Positions 17,205 to 25,778 of a stretch of DNA of 64,000 nucleotides are shown one piece after another. The DNA is taken from assembly GCA_021781455.1 (NCBI GenBank), contig JAJXWV010000022.1, forward strand, positions 19,784 through 83,783. Reading direction: 5' to 3'. The notes under the pieces were generated by a model, which worked only from the letters and a program-made list of their open reading frames with translations, searched no databases and was not told the DNA's origin. The position numbers and the translations under genes are program-made. Numbering within the stretch: the first letter of the stretch is position 1; each line of letters opens with the position of its first letter. The stretch is from Acidobacteriota bacterium (GTDB taxonomy: Bacteria > Acidobacteriota > Thermoanaerobaculia > Gp7-AA8).

Positions 17205-19589
17205 TCATCGTTCCCCCCGGCTGATCACGAGCTCTTCGAGCGTGTCGCGATACTCGGACGGCGTGAGGCGGATGGCCGCGCCGGTCGGGCAGCTGCGCAC
17301 GCAGGCGGGGCCGCCAGTGATCTCGCGGCAGAGATCGCACTTCACCGCCACGGTGCGCTCGATCTCCTGCTGCGCCCCGTCGCCGCCGCCGAAGAGTGAG
17401 CGCACCCACGAGAAGAGCGTCTTCTTCGGCTCCTTGTGGACCATGAAGATGTTTCCGTAGGGGCAGTTTCGCTCGCAGTTGCCGCAGCCGATGCAGTTGC
17501 TCTTGATGTAGACCTCGCCGCGGGGATCGCGGACGATGGCGTCGGGCGGGCAGTCCAGCATGCACAGCGGGTTCTCGCACTGCCAGCAGGAGTTAGGCGC
17601 GAGCAGGTTGTAGAAGCGGATCCCCGTCAGCGACAGGCGGGCGTGCCGGTCCTCGTGCACCCCTTCGCAGGCGTGAATGCAGTTGCCACAGCGGATGCAG
17701 CGGTGCTCATCGATGAGCAGCGTCTGCGTACCCATGACCACTTCCTCGCGGATGAGGTCCTGGAGGATGTTCCCCGATCCGGGAGTGGCCTCGGCGACGA
17801 ACCCTGCGATGCGCCGCTCCTCGAGCTTGCGCAGAGGGGCCTCGCGCAGCTCCGGATGCGCGCCTAGGAACCGGTCGAAGTCCGCCTTGGAAAGCCTGAT
17901 CAGGTCGGACGGGAAGATCGTCGTGACCGTCGCCGTGCGCTGCGAATCGGAGAAGAGCGCCGCCTCGCCGAAGAAATTGCCGGCCACGAGATAGGAGAGG
18001 ACCACCTCCTTCTCACCCGACTTCTTGGAGATCTTCACCATGCCGTTGCGAATCAGGTAGAAGGCGTCCGCGGCGTCGTCTTCGCGAAAGACAACGGCGT
18101 CCTTGCCGACGCTCTCCACGGCGGCACGGTCGATCAGCTCGCCGAGCTGCGCCTCCGGGACTCCCGGGAAGAGATAGCCTCCGAAGGCTCGGAGCATGAA
18201 GGCCTGATCGACGAGGGCGCGGGCTCTCGGGGCGGTCGCCAGCAGCTTGAGGATGGCCTTGCGCGGGATCTCGATGAGGAGCGTCCGCCCGACGGCCTTG
18301 GCCGTGGCTGTCCGCCGCCGGCCGGAGATGAGGCTCATCTCGCCGAAGAAGTTGCCGGCGGTGAGCTCGGCGATCATCCCCTCGACGGCTGACTGCTCGG
18401 TGTGTTTCCACAGCTCCACGCGGCCGGCGGCGATGATCAGGAAATCGTTGGTGTAGTCGTTCTGGCGGATGATCGTTTCGCCGTCGGCATATTCGCGGAC
18501 ACGGGCAGCGAGGAACGTGTCGCGCAGCTGCTGCTCGTCCGCGGCGGCGAGCAGCGGCACGCGGCTGCGCAGAGTGCGGATCCGCTCGGACACGGGACCG
18601 TCCCAGAAGGTGAGCCGTTCCTTGAGGACCGCTTCGTCGGCGGGCTCGACCTCGCGCCCCATCAGGTGTTCGACGACCTCGTAGCCCTGATTCATGCCGA
18701 GCTTGATCAGGTCGCGCCCGCTGGCCGCGCCGATGAGGAAGAGTCCCGGCACGGCCGACTCGTGGACGGGACTGAGGACCGGGCGCGCCTCTTTCCCTTC
18801 GCCGCTGTAGCGGACGCCGATCGACTCGAAGAACTTGCGCGGCGGATCAGCGCCGAGCTTCAGGAAGATCAGCTCCGCGGGAACGCGCAGCGGCTCGCCG
18901 CGGACCACCAGGTCGGCGTATCCGGCCTGAACCTGCTTGATCCCGGCGTTGAAGTAGACCGTCAACTGTCCCCGTGCCTGCCGGGAGAGGATCTCCTTGG
19001 TGAGGATCTCGTTCGCTCGCGTGATCTCCGGCCCGCGTACGATGAGGCCGACGCGGTTCTCGTCGGAGATGGCGATGGCGATCTCCAGCGCCGAGTCGCC
19101 GGCGCCGACCACGAGGATGTCCTGATCGCGATGTTCGCTGGCGTCGGCCAGGCGATAGAGGACGTGGGGGAGGTCGTCGCCCGGCACGCCCAGTTTCCGC
19201 GGATTCCCCTGCGTTCCCATCGACAGCACGACGGACTTGGCGTCGATTTCGGATCCGGCTGCGGTGCGCACCCGAAACCGTTCCTCTTCGCGGCTGATGG
19301 ACTTGACCTCGGAGCTCAGCCGGACGTTCAGCCCGCGCTCGCGCACGTGACCGTCCCACCCTTCGAGAATCGATTCGCGCGATCCCGGCTGGAACGGCAG
19401 GTCGCCGCGCGCCGGAATCATGACCGGCTCGGCCATGACGAACTTGCGCGCCTGGTAGTTGTAGATGGTGTCGGCGAGATGATCGCTGCGCTCGAGCAGC
19501 ACGTACGACAGGCCGTTGGCCTGCGCGTGTGAGGCCGCCGCCAGCCCGGCCGGCCCCGCCCCGATGATCGCGAGTTCAAACGATTCCAT
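17205..19589 (-). CDS. FAD/NAD(P) - double cNMP-binding - 4x[4Fe-4S] fusion
   Basis: A 794-residue soluble protein. Residues 1-315 are a thioredoxin-reductase-like flavin domain: IIGAGPAGLAAAS binds FAD and VVGAGDSALEIA binds NAD(P)H, but there is no CXXC disulfide. Two cyclic-nucleotide-binding domains follow (about 345-465 and 480-600), each with the phosphate-binding FGE-x-x-L...RTAT signature. Residues 625-770 hold 16 cysteines in four clusters (631-641, 668-680, 699-709, 751-767) like NrfC/DmsB-type subunits. It probably passes electrons from NAD(P)H through flavin and Fe-S clusters to the membrane cytochrome b encoded next, under control of a cyclic nucleotide. It is the first gene of the seven-gene cluster. 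Confidence 0.92.
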   Translation of the reverse strand: MESFELAIIGAGPAGLAAASHAQANGLSYVLLERSDHLADTIYNYQARKFVMAEPVMIPARGDLPFQPGSRESILEGWDGHVRERGLNVRLSSEVKSISREEERFRVRTAAGSEIDAKSVVLSMGTQGNPRKLGVPGDDLPHVLYRLADASEHRDQDILVVGAGDSALEIAIAISDENRVGLIVRGPEITRANEILTKEILSRQARGQLTVYFNAGIKQVQAGYADLVVRGEPLRVPAELIFLKLGADPPRKFFESIGVRYSGEGKEARPVLSPVHESAVPGLFLIGAASGRDLIKLGMNQGYEVVEHLMGREVEPADEAVLKERLTFWDGPVSERIRTLRSRVPLLAAADEQQLRDTFLAARVREYADGETIIRQNDYTNDFLIIAAGRVELWKHTEQSAVEGMIAELTAGNFFGEMSLISGRRRTATAKAVGRTLLIEIPRKAILKLLATAPRARALVDQAFMLRAFGGYLFPGVPEAQLGELIDRAAVESVGKDAVVFREDDAADAFYLIRNGMVKISKKSGEKEVVLSYLVAGNFFGEAALFSDSQRTATVTTIFPSDLIRLSKADFDRFLGAHPELREAPLRKLEERRIAGFVAEATPGSGNILQDLIREEVVMGTQTLLIDEHRCIRCGNCIHACEGVHEDRHARLSLTGIRFYNLLAPNSCWQCENPLCMLDCPPDAIVRDPRGEVYIKSNCIGCGNCERNCPYGNIFMVHKEPKKTLFSWVRSLFGGGDGAQQEIERTVAVKCDLCREITGGPACVRSCPTGAAIRLTPSEYRDTLEELVISRGER

Positions 19590-19725
19590 TCGAGCGCCGA
19601 GTCACCGACGTCATGCAGGCGCAGCAATCGCCGAGCGGCGAAGCATCCGTTCGCGGCTCACGGCCTCCAGATGTGAGTGACAGCTAATGAGTATCCGATG
19701 AAACGGTGTCCGAGTGTGAGCTGGA

Positions 19726-20691
19726 TTACGAATGCCCCAGATTCGTAGCGGTCGTCTCGCCGGCCTTGAGCTCGGCAGCGAGATTGAAGGTGAAGACGAT
19801 CTTGCCGAGCCGGACCATATCGTTGTCGGCCAGGGCCACGGCCTGCTTCACCGGCTCGCCGTTGACGAACGTGCCATTACGGCTGCCGAGGTCCTCGATC
19901 GCAAATCCGTCGGGAGTGCGCGAGATGCGGGCATGCCGCGACGAGACGCTGGCGTCCGGTACCACGATGTCGTTTCCCGGTTCGCGGCCGATCGTGTAGG
20001 CGTTGCCGACGAGTGGATGGACAGCCGCGTCGGTTCCGGCGGAGGTCAGGGCACCGGCGCGTTTCTTTGCGGGCCCGGTTTTCTCCGTTGCCGCGGGCTC
20101 GGGAGCAGGTGCCGGCTGAGGCGCGGCTTCCGGCGGTGCTGCAGCCGGCCGTTGGGCTCCCGAATCGATGCGCAACAACAGTCCGCTCGCTTCCAGGGTG
20201 CGAATGGCCGCGGCGAGCTCCTCGCGTGTGGCCCCACCTTCGGCCATCAGCTCGCCGAAGGTGCGGCCGCTGCCGATCCGGAACAGAAGCTTGAACTGCT
20301 CCGGCTTGAGGCTGATCTCCTGGCCCGCGGGGGCATCCACGACGTGGAAGCGCGCTTCGTCGGGAAGAGTCTGGGCGATGACGATGCGCCGCTGGGCCTC
20401 TTCGAGAATTGCATCGATCGGGTGAGGCTTCTCCGCCGCGTTGGCCGGGAGCTCGACGCCATCGAGAAACGTGAACGCGGCCTCCTGGTCGAAGAGGGAG
20501 GCCACGATGGCGACCACGTCATTCCCTTCCGGCGATTCGCCCCAGACGACGAATCCGTCGCGAAAGAAGAGGCGCGCCCGCCGCCCTTTCATCTCCACGT
20601 CGAGCGTGCCGCTGTGCCGGTGCTGGGCGAGGAACGACAGCAGCTGCTCCGGCGGAAAGTGCCGCAGGCTCCCCTGCAGGATGACGAGCAT
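19726..20691 (-). CDS. DUF4388-FHA signalling protein
   Basis: 321 residues without signal or membrane segment. Residues 1-100 match the DUF4388 (PATAN-like) module, opening with LQGSLRHFPPEQLLSFLAQ and HSGTLDVEMKG. A helical winged segment (about 110-180) and a Pro/Ala linker lead to a canonical FHA domain (225-305: YTIGREPGNDIVV, VSSRHARI, GSRNGTFVNG). It likely binds a threonine-phosphorylated partner. It lies 136 bases upstream of the redox cluster on the same strand, which itself contains an FHA protein, so a link is possible but unproven. Confidence 0.82.
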   Translation of the reverse strand: MLVILQGSLRHFPPEQLLSFLAQHRHSGTLDVEMKGRRARLFFRDGFVVWGESPEGNDVVAIVASLFDQEAAFTFLDGVELPANAAEKPHPIDAILEEAQRRIVIAQTLPDEARFHVVDAPAGQEISLKPEQFKLLFRIGSGRTFGELMAEGGATREELAAAIRTLEASGLLLRIDSGAQRPAAAPPEAAPQPAPAPEPAATEKTGPAKKRAGALTSAGTDAAVHPLVGNAYTIGREPGNDIVVPDASVSSRHARISRTPDGFAIEDLGSRNGTFVNGEPVKQAVALADNDMVRLGKIVFTFNLAAELKAGETTATNLGHS

Positions 20692-20736
20692 GTTCCAATT
20701 TTAGCAGTGAAGCCGCCCCCGTCACTCGGACGTGCG

Positions 20737-21846
20737 CTACGTCGTGGCTGCGACCGGCTGGGCCGCCGCCGCGACCCGCTTCTTCCCGCTCACGGCCAGC
20801 CAGACCAGGACGGCGATCGCTACTGCGAGCAGGCCGATTCCCAGCAACGGGCGGTAGACGATCCAGGCCACGGCAATCGTCGTGGTTGAAAGAACGATCG
20901 AGATCACGAACGCGAACAGGCCCGTGCCGAACGCCATCAGGCTCCCGACGAACGGGACCACGTCGCCGAGGACCGAGATGGGGCGGAAGAACAGCAGCAG
21001 TCCGAAGAACATCAGGAAGAAGCCGACAGCGCGGAGAATCCAGGTCAGGACGGTGTTCTGCTTCAGCGCGCTCTCGAACATCGACTGCGCCGTGAACACG
21101 CCGGTCTTCAGCATCTCGATTTCCATCCCCGTGCTGGCCCGGTACGGCTCGAACGAGGTGCCGTTCTGTTTGGAGACGACACTCACGTCCGACGGGAGCA
21201 CCGCGCTGAAGGCGATGCGCGTGTCGCCGATCTGCGGATTCGCCGGGTCGCCTCCCGCGTAGAAGGAGCTCTCGTGAACCTTCAGCGCGGACTTCATCGC
21301 GTCTGGCAGCGCCGCGAGGCTCTGCTCCGTCACGGCGACCGGCTCGTATCGATCCATCATCCCGATCAGCGACGGCGTGAGCGTGAAGGCGCCAAGGGTC
21401 ACGTGTTCTGCCTGCGCGTCGCGGCTCTGGTACCGCATCTCCGATGGATTCTTGTGGTCGCCCGCCTCTTTGAAGCTGCTCGAGTCGATGGGGTGATCCG
21501 CCCACGCCCTGGTGTAGCTGTAGGTGGTTTTCGTTTCCGTGCCGCCGCCGAGCTTCTTCTCGGTCTTCGACTCGCTCTTCTCCTGCCACTGGTACATCTC
21601 GACTTTGCGGCGCAGCCGGATCGCGTTCGCGGCGATGAGGAAGTCGGGATCGGTCAACGTCTCGCCCGTGGCGGCCTTTCCGCTCAGATGAACGAGCTTC
21701 TGGTTGTTGGCGAGGATCTTATCTTGGATGTCCCTCGTGTGGGACAGGCTTCCGTGTGGGACAGGCTTCCGTGTGGGACAGGCTTTCCAGCCTGTCCTCG
21801 TAGCCACCTGCCGGCGGGGGCACAGGCTGGAAAGCCTGTCCCACAC
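20737..21846 (-). CDS. TMEM43-family membrane protein, 5' end lost to a repeat
   Basis: The open frame gives 369 residues, but the first 38 or so (ending SLSHTR) are a translated GTGTGGGACAGGC repeat. Homologous TMEM43 sequence starts at about residue 39 (DIQDKILANNQKLVHLSG), so the family's N-terminal transmembrane helix and the residues after it are missing. The rest is complete: a large extracytoplasmic domain (45-260) and four C-terminal helices (about 265-360, for example LTWILRAVGFFLMFFGLLLF). Either it is translated from an unusual start in the repeat or it is a decayed gene. The family is of unknown function in bacteria. Confidence 0.7.
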   Translation of the reverse strand: MWDRLSSLCPRRQVATRTGWKACPTRKPVPHGSLSHTRDIQDKILANNQKLVHLSGKAATGETLTDPDFLIAANAIRLRRKVEMYQWQEKSESKTEKKLGGGTETKTTYSYTRAWADHPIDSSSFKEAGDHKNPSEMRYQSRDAQAEHVTLGAFTLTPSLIGMMDRYEPVAVTEQSLAALPDAMKSALKVHESSFYAGGDPANPQIGDTRIAFSAVLPSDVSVVSKQNGTSFEPYRASTGMEIEMLKTGVFTAQSMFESALKQNTVLTWILRAVGFFLMFFGLLLFFRPISVLGDVVPFVGSLMAFGTGLFAFVISIVLSTTTIAVAWIVYRPLLGIGLLAVAIAVLVWLAVSGKKRVAAAAQPVAATT

Positions 21847-21849
21847 GAG
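21734..21849. repeat. GTGTGGGACAGGCTT repeat cluster
   Basis: Three head-to-tail copies of CGTGTGGGACAGGCTT(CC), followed by the reverse complement ending AAGCCTGTCCCACACGAG. A diverged piece is found inside the pentaheme gene near 6163-6190 where it encodes VGQAFQPAP. It replaces the 5' end of the TMEM43-like gene. Confidence 0.9.
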
Positions 21850-21853
21850 GGGC

Positions 21854-23398
21854 TCACGGTTTCCTGAACAGCGACAGCGAATCGAGAGAGATGCTCAACG
21901 ACAGGTAGGGTGCGAAACGCGGGCGCTGCTTGAGGCGGATCTCGCTGTCGGTGGCGACGACCGTCGCGCCGGCGAGCGGTTGCCCGTGGTCGTATTCCAG
22001 CGCCTTCTGTCCGCTGGCGAGATCCTGCACGTACTGGCCGGTCGCGCCGAGACCGAGACGAACGAAGGGCGACACGTCGAGAGAAAAGCCCGTGAAGAGC
22101 TGGGGCTGGGAGCCGAAGCCGACGCCGAACTGGACGCCGGGGCGAAGAAGGGCCCGCTCATCACGCCAGCGGTAGGCGGCGAGGAGTGCCACCGCGCCGG
22201 AGCGCCTCTGCTCGCCGGTCCGAGTGATGACTTTCTCGTTCGGGTTCAGCGGACTGGTGACAGCGCCGTAGCTGCGCTCGACGAGCGGTGTGTAGATTCC
22301 GCCGACGCTGACCGCGATCCGGCGCACGACGGGATCGGCGATCCGGAACGACTGCTCGCCCGTGGCATCCGGCCGCCGATCGAAGTTGACACCGAACGGG
22401 TTGACCTCGCTGATCGTCACCTTCACCGTGCCGATCCTGTCGAACGGAATCTGGTCGGGAGTGTCGGCGAAGATCAGGCCGGCGGTGTAGTTGCACGGAC
22501 TGTCGGATCCCGGCATCGCGTAGAGCCGGTCGAGCATGACGGCGGTTCTGGTCGTCGGGAACTCGGCCTCGAGCAGCTTATCGGCCGTGCTGAGCACATC
22601 ATTGTCCGTCGGCTCGGCATTCTCGCGCGCCAGGTCGGCATCGGACGCTCTCGCCAGCACGGCGGCCGCGTACAGCGCCCGTGCGGCTCGCAGTTTCTTG
22701 AACACGTCGATGACGTCTGCTGACCTGGAGGAGAGAAAGTCGAACGAGGAGCTGGGCAGATCGCCATACTCGCCGTACTGCAATCGGCGAATCATCGACT
22801 GCTTGTCTTGCTCGACCTGGAGCATCATGTCCGTTACCGGCTTGAACGTGGCTTTGAGGCTGATGTCAGCCTGGGGCAGAGGTGTCTTATCGGGTTCCGT
22901 TTGTGCGCGAATAGACTCGATGGGAACCATCTTGCCGGCGCCAACGGCGATCGCCGCCAGGTCGCCGAGGTTTGGGATCGGCGCCGCGGTCGTTGTTTTC
23001 GTGAGCGAGTAGAGCGGCGGATTGGTATTGGCGAGAACGAAGATGACGTGACCATTCCGTGGGATCGGCACTTCGGGGAGACCATCGGCGTCGCGAACGA
23101 TGCGGAGCGGCTCGAGAACCGTGACCGGGCCGGGGCCGCGCTTGAACGCGAAGATGTTCTGGCGCTGTCGATGATCGACGGCGACGATATAGACCGACTG
23201 CTTCAGCGGGTCGATTTCGAAGCGACTGAACAGGGTCGCCAGCCGCCCTTCGAGAATTGCGGTTGTGATTGCCTGATCGATTCTTTCGCAAGGTGCGGCC
23301 ACGGGTGTTTTAGAGACGGGCGCAACGGCGACGGTGCCGGAAAAGGCGGGGAATGAGCCGAACAGCAAAGAAACGACGATGAGGATGGTCCGGTTCAT
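21854..23398 (-). CDS. Secreted protein of unknown function
   Basis: 514 residues starting with a signal peptide (MNRTILIVVSLLFGSFPAFSG). The middle (about 190-290) is helical. The C-terminal third alternates short amphipathic strands (VRRIAVSVGGIYTPL, LRPGVQFGVGFG, PFVRLGLGATGQYV, FAPYLSLSISLDSLSLF), which suggests a small outer-membrane barrel or surface beta domain. No family recognised. It stands beyond the TMEM43 gene's repeat, on the same strand. Confidence 0.55.
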   Translation of the reverse strand: MNRTILIVVSLLFGSFPAFSGTVAVAPVSKTPVAAPCERIDQAITTAILEGRLATLFSRFEIDPLKQSVYIVAVDHRQRQNIFAFKRGPGPVTVLEPLRIVRDADGLPEVPIPRNGHVIFVLANTNPPLYSLTKTTTAAPIPNLGDLAAIAVGAGKMVPIESIRAQTEPDKTPLPQADISLKATFKPVTDMMLQVEQDKQSMIRRLQYGEYGDLPSSSFDFLSSRSADVIDVFKKLRAARALYAAAVLARASDADLARENAEPTDNDVLSTADKLLEAEFPTTRTAVMLDRLYAMPGSDSPCNYTAGLIFADTPDQIPFDRIGTVKVTISEVNPFGVNFDRRPDATGEQSFRIADPVVRRIAVSVGGIYTPLVERSYGAVTSPLNPNEKVITRTGEQRRSGAVALLAAYRWRDERALLRPGVQFGVGFGSQPQLFTGFSLDVSPFVRLGLGATGQYVQDLASGQKALEYDHGQPLAGATVVATDSEIRLKQRPRFAPYLSLSISLDSLSLFRKP

Positions 23399-23540
23399 CG
23401 CGATTCTCCTTGTTCCATCGAGCGATCACCGGGGTGAGCGCGACGGCGTCAGTGTTCCTGATTGGGAGTGACCGATGAGGGTCAATCTATACCCTCTCGC
23501 GGAGCATTTCGCGCCGCAGCCTAACGTTTCGCACTCCGGA

Positions 23541-23617
23541 GGGACGCGCAGCAGCGCGTCCGCAACTCCGGTCGGCGGGCGAGAACGAGAGCTGCGGACG
23601 CGCTGCTGCGCGTCCCT
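23541..23617. repeat. GGGACGCGC palindromic repeat, full copy
   Basis: Same element as at 4827: GGGACGCGCAGCAGCGCGTC and its inverted arm around a short variable centre. It lies between two divergently oriented genes. Confidence 0.9.
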
Positions 23618-23664
23618 GCCGACGTCATCTCCTCCAAACGGCGGATCTGTGGCACCGTATCGGC

Positions 23665-24114
23665 GTGGAGAGAGCCGTGGTCATTGCGGCGTTCCGGTCG
23701 CGGGACGAGGCCATCGAGGCGCGTGAAGCGCTGCAACGGGAGGGAATCGCAGCGACCGCGGGGCCGCGGGACGAGAGCATCGAGCGAATGTGCGCCGACG
23801 CACTCGGCACGAATTTCGACGTGGTCGTCGACGCGGCCGAGGCGGAACGCGGCATCGCGCTGCTCCGGCGCATCTGGCCGGATGAGGCTCAATTGGAAGC
23901 GCTCGCTGCGCGGCACTGCCCGGCGTGCGGTGCGAGCGATGTGGCGCGCCTGCCACGCCTGCGCATCTTTCTCGTGGTCGCACTCATCCTGATCGCCGGC
24001 AGCGTCGTGTTCGGCGAGCAGGAGCTGTTCCTCCTGCTCATCGGCATCGTCGGAGGGCTGCTTCTGCTGACTCCGCGATGGCACTGCCGCGCGTGCCGCG
24101 AGCGATGGCGTTGA
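23665..24114 (+). CDS. DUF2007-like protein with zinc-ribbon cysteines and two helices
   Basis: 149 residues. The N-terminal 75 residues (VVIAAFRSRDEAIEAREALQREGIAA, FDVVVDAAEAERGIALLRR) resemble the DUF2007 alpha-beta module. Then comes CPAC, two hydrophobic helices separated by FGEQE (about 98-132), and a final CRAC, so the two CXXC pairs flank the membrane hairpin and could form one metal site. The gene converges with the DUF4388-TPR gene, 9 bases apart. Role unknown. Confidence 0.6.
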   Translation: MERAVVIAAFRSRDEAIEAREALQREGIAATAGPRDESIERMCADALGTNFDVVVDAAEAERGIALLRRIWPDEAQLEALAARHCPACGASDVARLPRLRIFLVVALILIAGSVVFGEQELFLLLIGIVGGLLLLTPRWHCRACRERWR

Positions 24115-24123
24115 CGCAGCCGC

Positions 24124-25677
24124 CTAACGGCCGCCCATGGCCTTCAACGCCTGCGCCGGTCGCGGATCGCCGGGCAGCAGCGTCGCGGCGCGGCCGATGT
24201 AGGCCTGCCCTTCGAGGCGATTGCCCAGGATGGCCAGGACCTGGCCGGCGTAGAGGTGCGCCACGCCGGAGGAGCCGTCGATGCGAATGGCATTCTTGAG
24301 CAGCTTGATCGCGGTCGATGGCGGCGACACGCCTAACTGGAAGCGGCACCAGGCCGCCTCGGCCGCATACGTGCCATTCTGGGCGTCGCAGTCAGCGGCC
24401 ATCTCGAACGAGGAGAGCGCCTCGCGCATCTTCCCCGCAGCCATCAGAGTGCGGCCGCTCCGGCAGAGCGCCTCGGGATCGATGAGTGCGGCCGGGCCGG
24501 CCTTTGCCGCAGCCTGCGCCTGCTCGCGCAGTTTCTCGCGACGTTTGACCAGCGCTTCGCGGCGGTCCGGGTCGGCCAGCTCCGCGTAGGCGCGAGCCGC
24601 CGCCAGGTACACCTCCTGTGCCTTGTCGCGCAGGCCGTCCGCAGCGCGCTCGTCGAACTTCGACGGCCGGAACTTCTCCGACATCCGCAGAAATGCCTTC
24701 GTGATCGCCGATGCACCCTCCGTCTCGGCAAGTTCGAGAAGGTCGAACGCGTCCCTGCGCCGGTAGGCGAGATAGGCGGACATGACCTCTTCTGCCGCTG
24801 CCGGTTCCTCGCCGCGCGGCGGGGCGGAGGGAGTCTCGAAGGCCATTCGCGGAATCTCGGCCGGCCGGGCCGCGGGATGCGCCTCCGTCTCTTCGACCAC
24901 GAACGGATTGACGGCGAGCTCCAGCCGCGGCGCTTCGGGCATGGAGTGTTCCGTGATCCGCAGGATGCCGAGGAGCATCAGCGCGTACACCAGGCGATGG
25001 AGGTCGTCGGTATCGACCCCGGCACGGATGTCGTCGAACTTCGCCCCGCGGCGCGCGGCGTCGACGATCTTCTGCTGCTCGGAGCTCAGCCGGAGCTCCT
25101 CGATCCCGAAGATCGGATTTTCGGCGATGGCCAGGTACTTCCCGTTCGCGGCCGCAGCGGCCTCGTCGGCGGTTTCCTGCGTCTCGATCTTGCCGATGCC
25201 GGTGACGAGGAGCTGCGGCACTTTCACGCGCAGGACAGACGCAGTTGGCGGCACGTCGAAAGAGATCGCCCAGCTGCCGCTCTTCCAGCTGAACGGCTCG
25301 AGCAGCTTGCGGCCGAGATTCTGCTGAAGCGCGCGATAGAGCTCAGTCGGTGCGATCAGCTTGCGCTCGGTGAGGATCTCGCCGAGCGGGACGCCGCGCG
25401 ATGCCGCCACGGCGAAGGCGGCATGACAGTCAGCCTCTGAGACCTTGCCGCTGCTCACCAGGAAGCGCCCCAGGGTCTCGGTGGCGATGTTGGAGCGACA
25501 TTCGACGGGAGAGCCGTCGTCGAAGACGATCGTCTTCTCGAGCTGGTTGCGCCGCAGCTCGAGCACGGCCGAACGCTCGTGCGCGGCGATGGCCAGCAGC
25601 AGGATGGGATAGGGCGTCTGCTGAAGATCACCGCTGGGCGCGCGGAAGAGTTGTTCGAGCTCGTCGCGAGTGGGCAT
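24124..25677 (-). CDS. DUF4388 - J-like - TPR protein
   Basis: 517 residues, cytosolic. Residues 15-160 look like a DUF4388 module (LLLAIAAHERSAVLELRRN, TIVFDDGSPVECRSN, LGEILTERKLI). A second helical module ends near 250. Residues 290-385 form a helical bundle with the DnaJ-like pattern YRRRDAFDLLEL...FLRMSEKFRP...LADPDRREAL but without HPD. The C-terminus (about 410-510) holds tetratricopeptide-like helices (GRTLMAAGKMREALSSFEMA, AIKLLKNAIRIDG). This layout is known from gliding and secretion regulators of related phyla; the exact job is unknown. Confidence 0.7.
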   Translation of the reverse strand: MPTRDELEQLFRAPSGDLQQTPYPILLLAIAAHERSAVLELRRNQLEKTIVFDDGSPVECRSNIATETLGRFLVSSGKVSEADCHAAFAVAASRGVPLGEILTERKLIAPTELYRALQQNLGRKLLEPFSWKSGSWAISFDVPPTASVLRVKVPQLLVTGIGKIETQETADEAAAAANGKYLAIAENPIFGIEELRLSSEQQKIVDAARRGAKFDDIRAGVDTDDLHRLVYALMLLGILRITEHSMPEAPRLELAVNPFVVEETEAHPAARPAEIPRMAFETPSAPPRGEEPAAAEEVMSAYLAYRRRDAFDLLELAETEGASAITKAFLRMSEKFRPSKFDERAADGLRDKAQEVYLAAARAYAELADPDRREALVKRREKLREQAQAAAKAGPAALIDPEALCRSGRTLMAAGKMREALSSFEMAADCDAQNGTYAAEAAWCRFQLGVSPPSTAIKLLKNAIRIDGSSGVAHLYAGQVLAILGNRLEGQAYIGRAATLLPGDPRPAQALKAMGGR

Positions 25678-25722
25678 CGATCGAAACGAGCATTGTAGCG
25701 GGGTGGTGGGAGTGCGCCACGG

Positions 25723-25770
25723 CCGTCATCCCGAGCGTCCGAATCGCGCAAGCGCGACACCGGAGAAAAG
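25723..25770. repeat. CATCCCGAGC repeat
   Basis: CCGTCATCCCGAGCGTCCG followed by a small GCGCAAGCGC hairpin and GACACCGGAGAAAAG. An inverted relative is at 58231-58275, and short pieces (TTCATCCCGAGC) occur near 58014 and 63363. Confidence 0.75.
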
Positions 25771-25778
25771 AAACGTTC

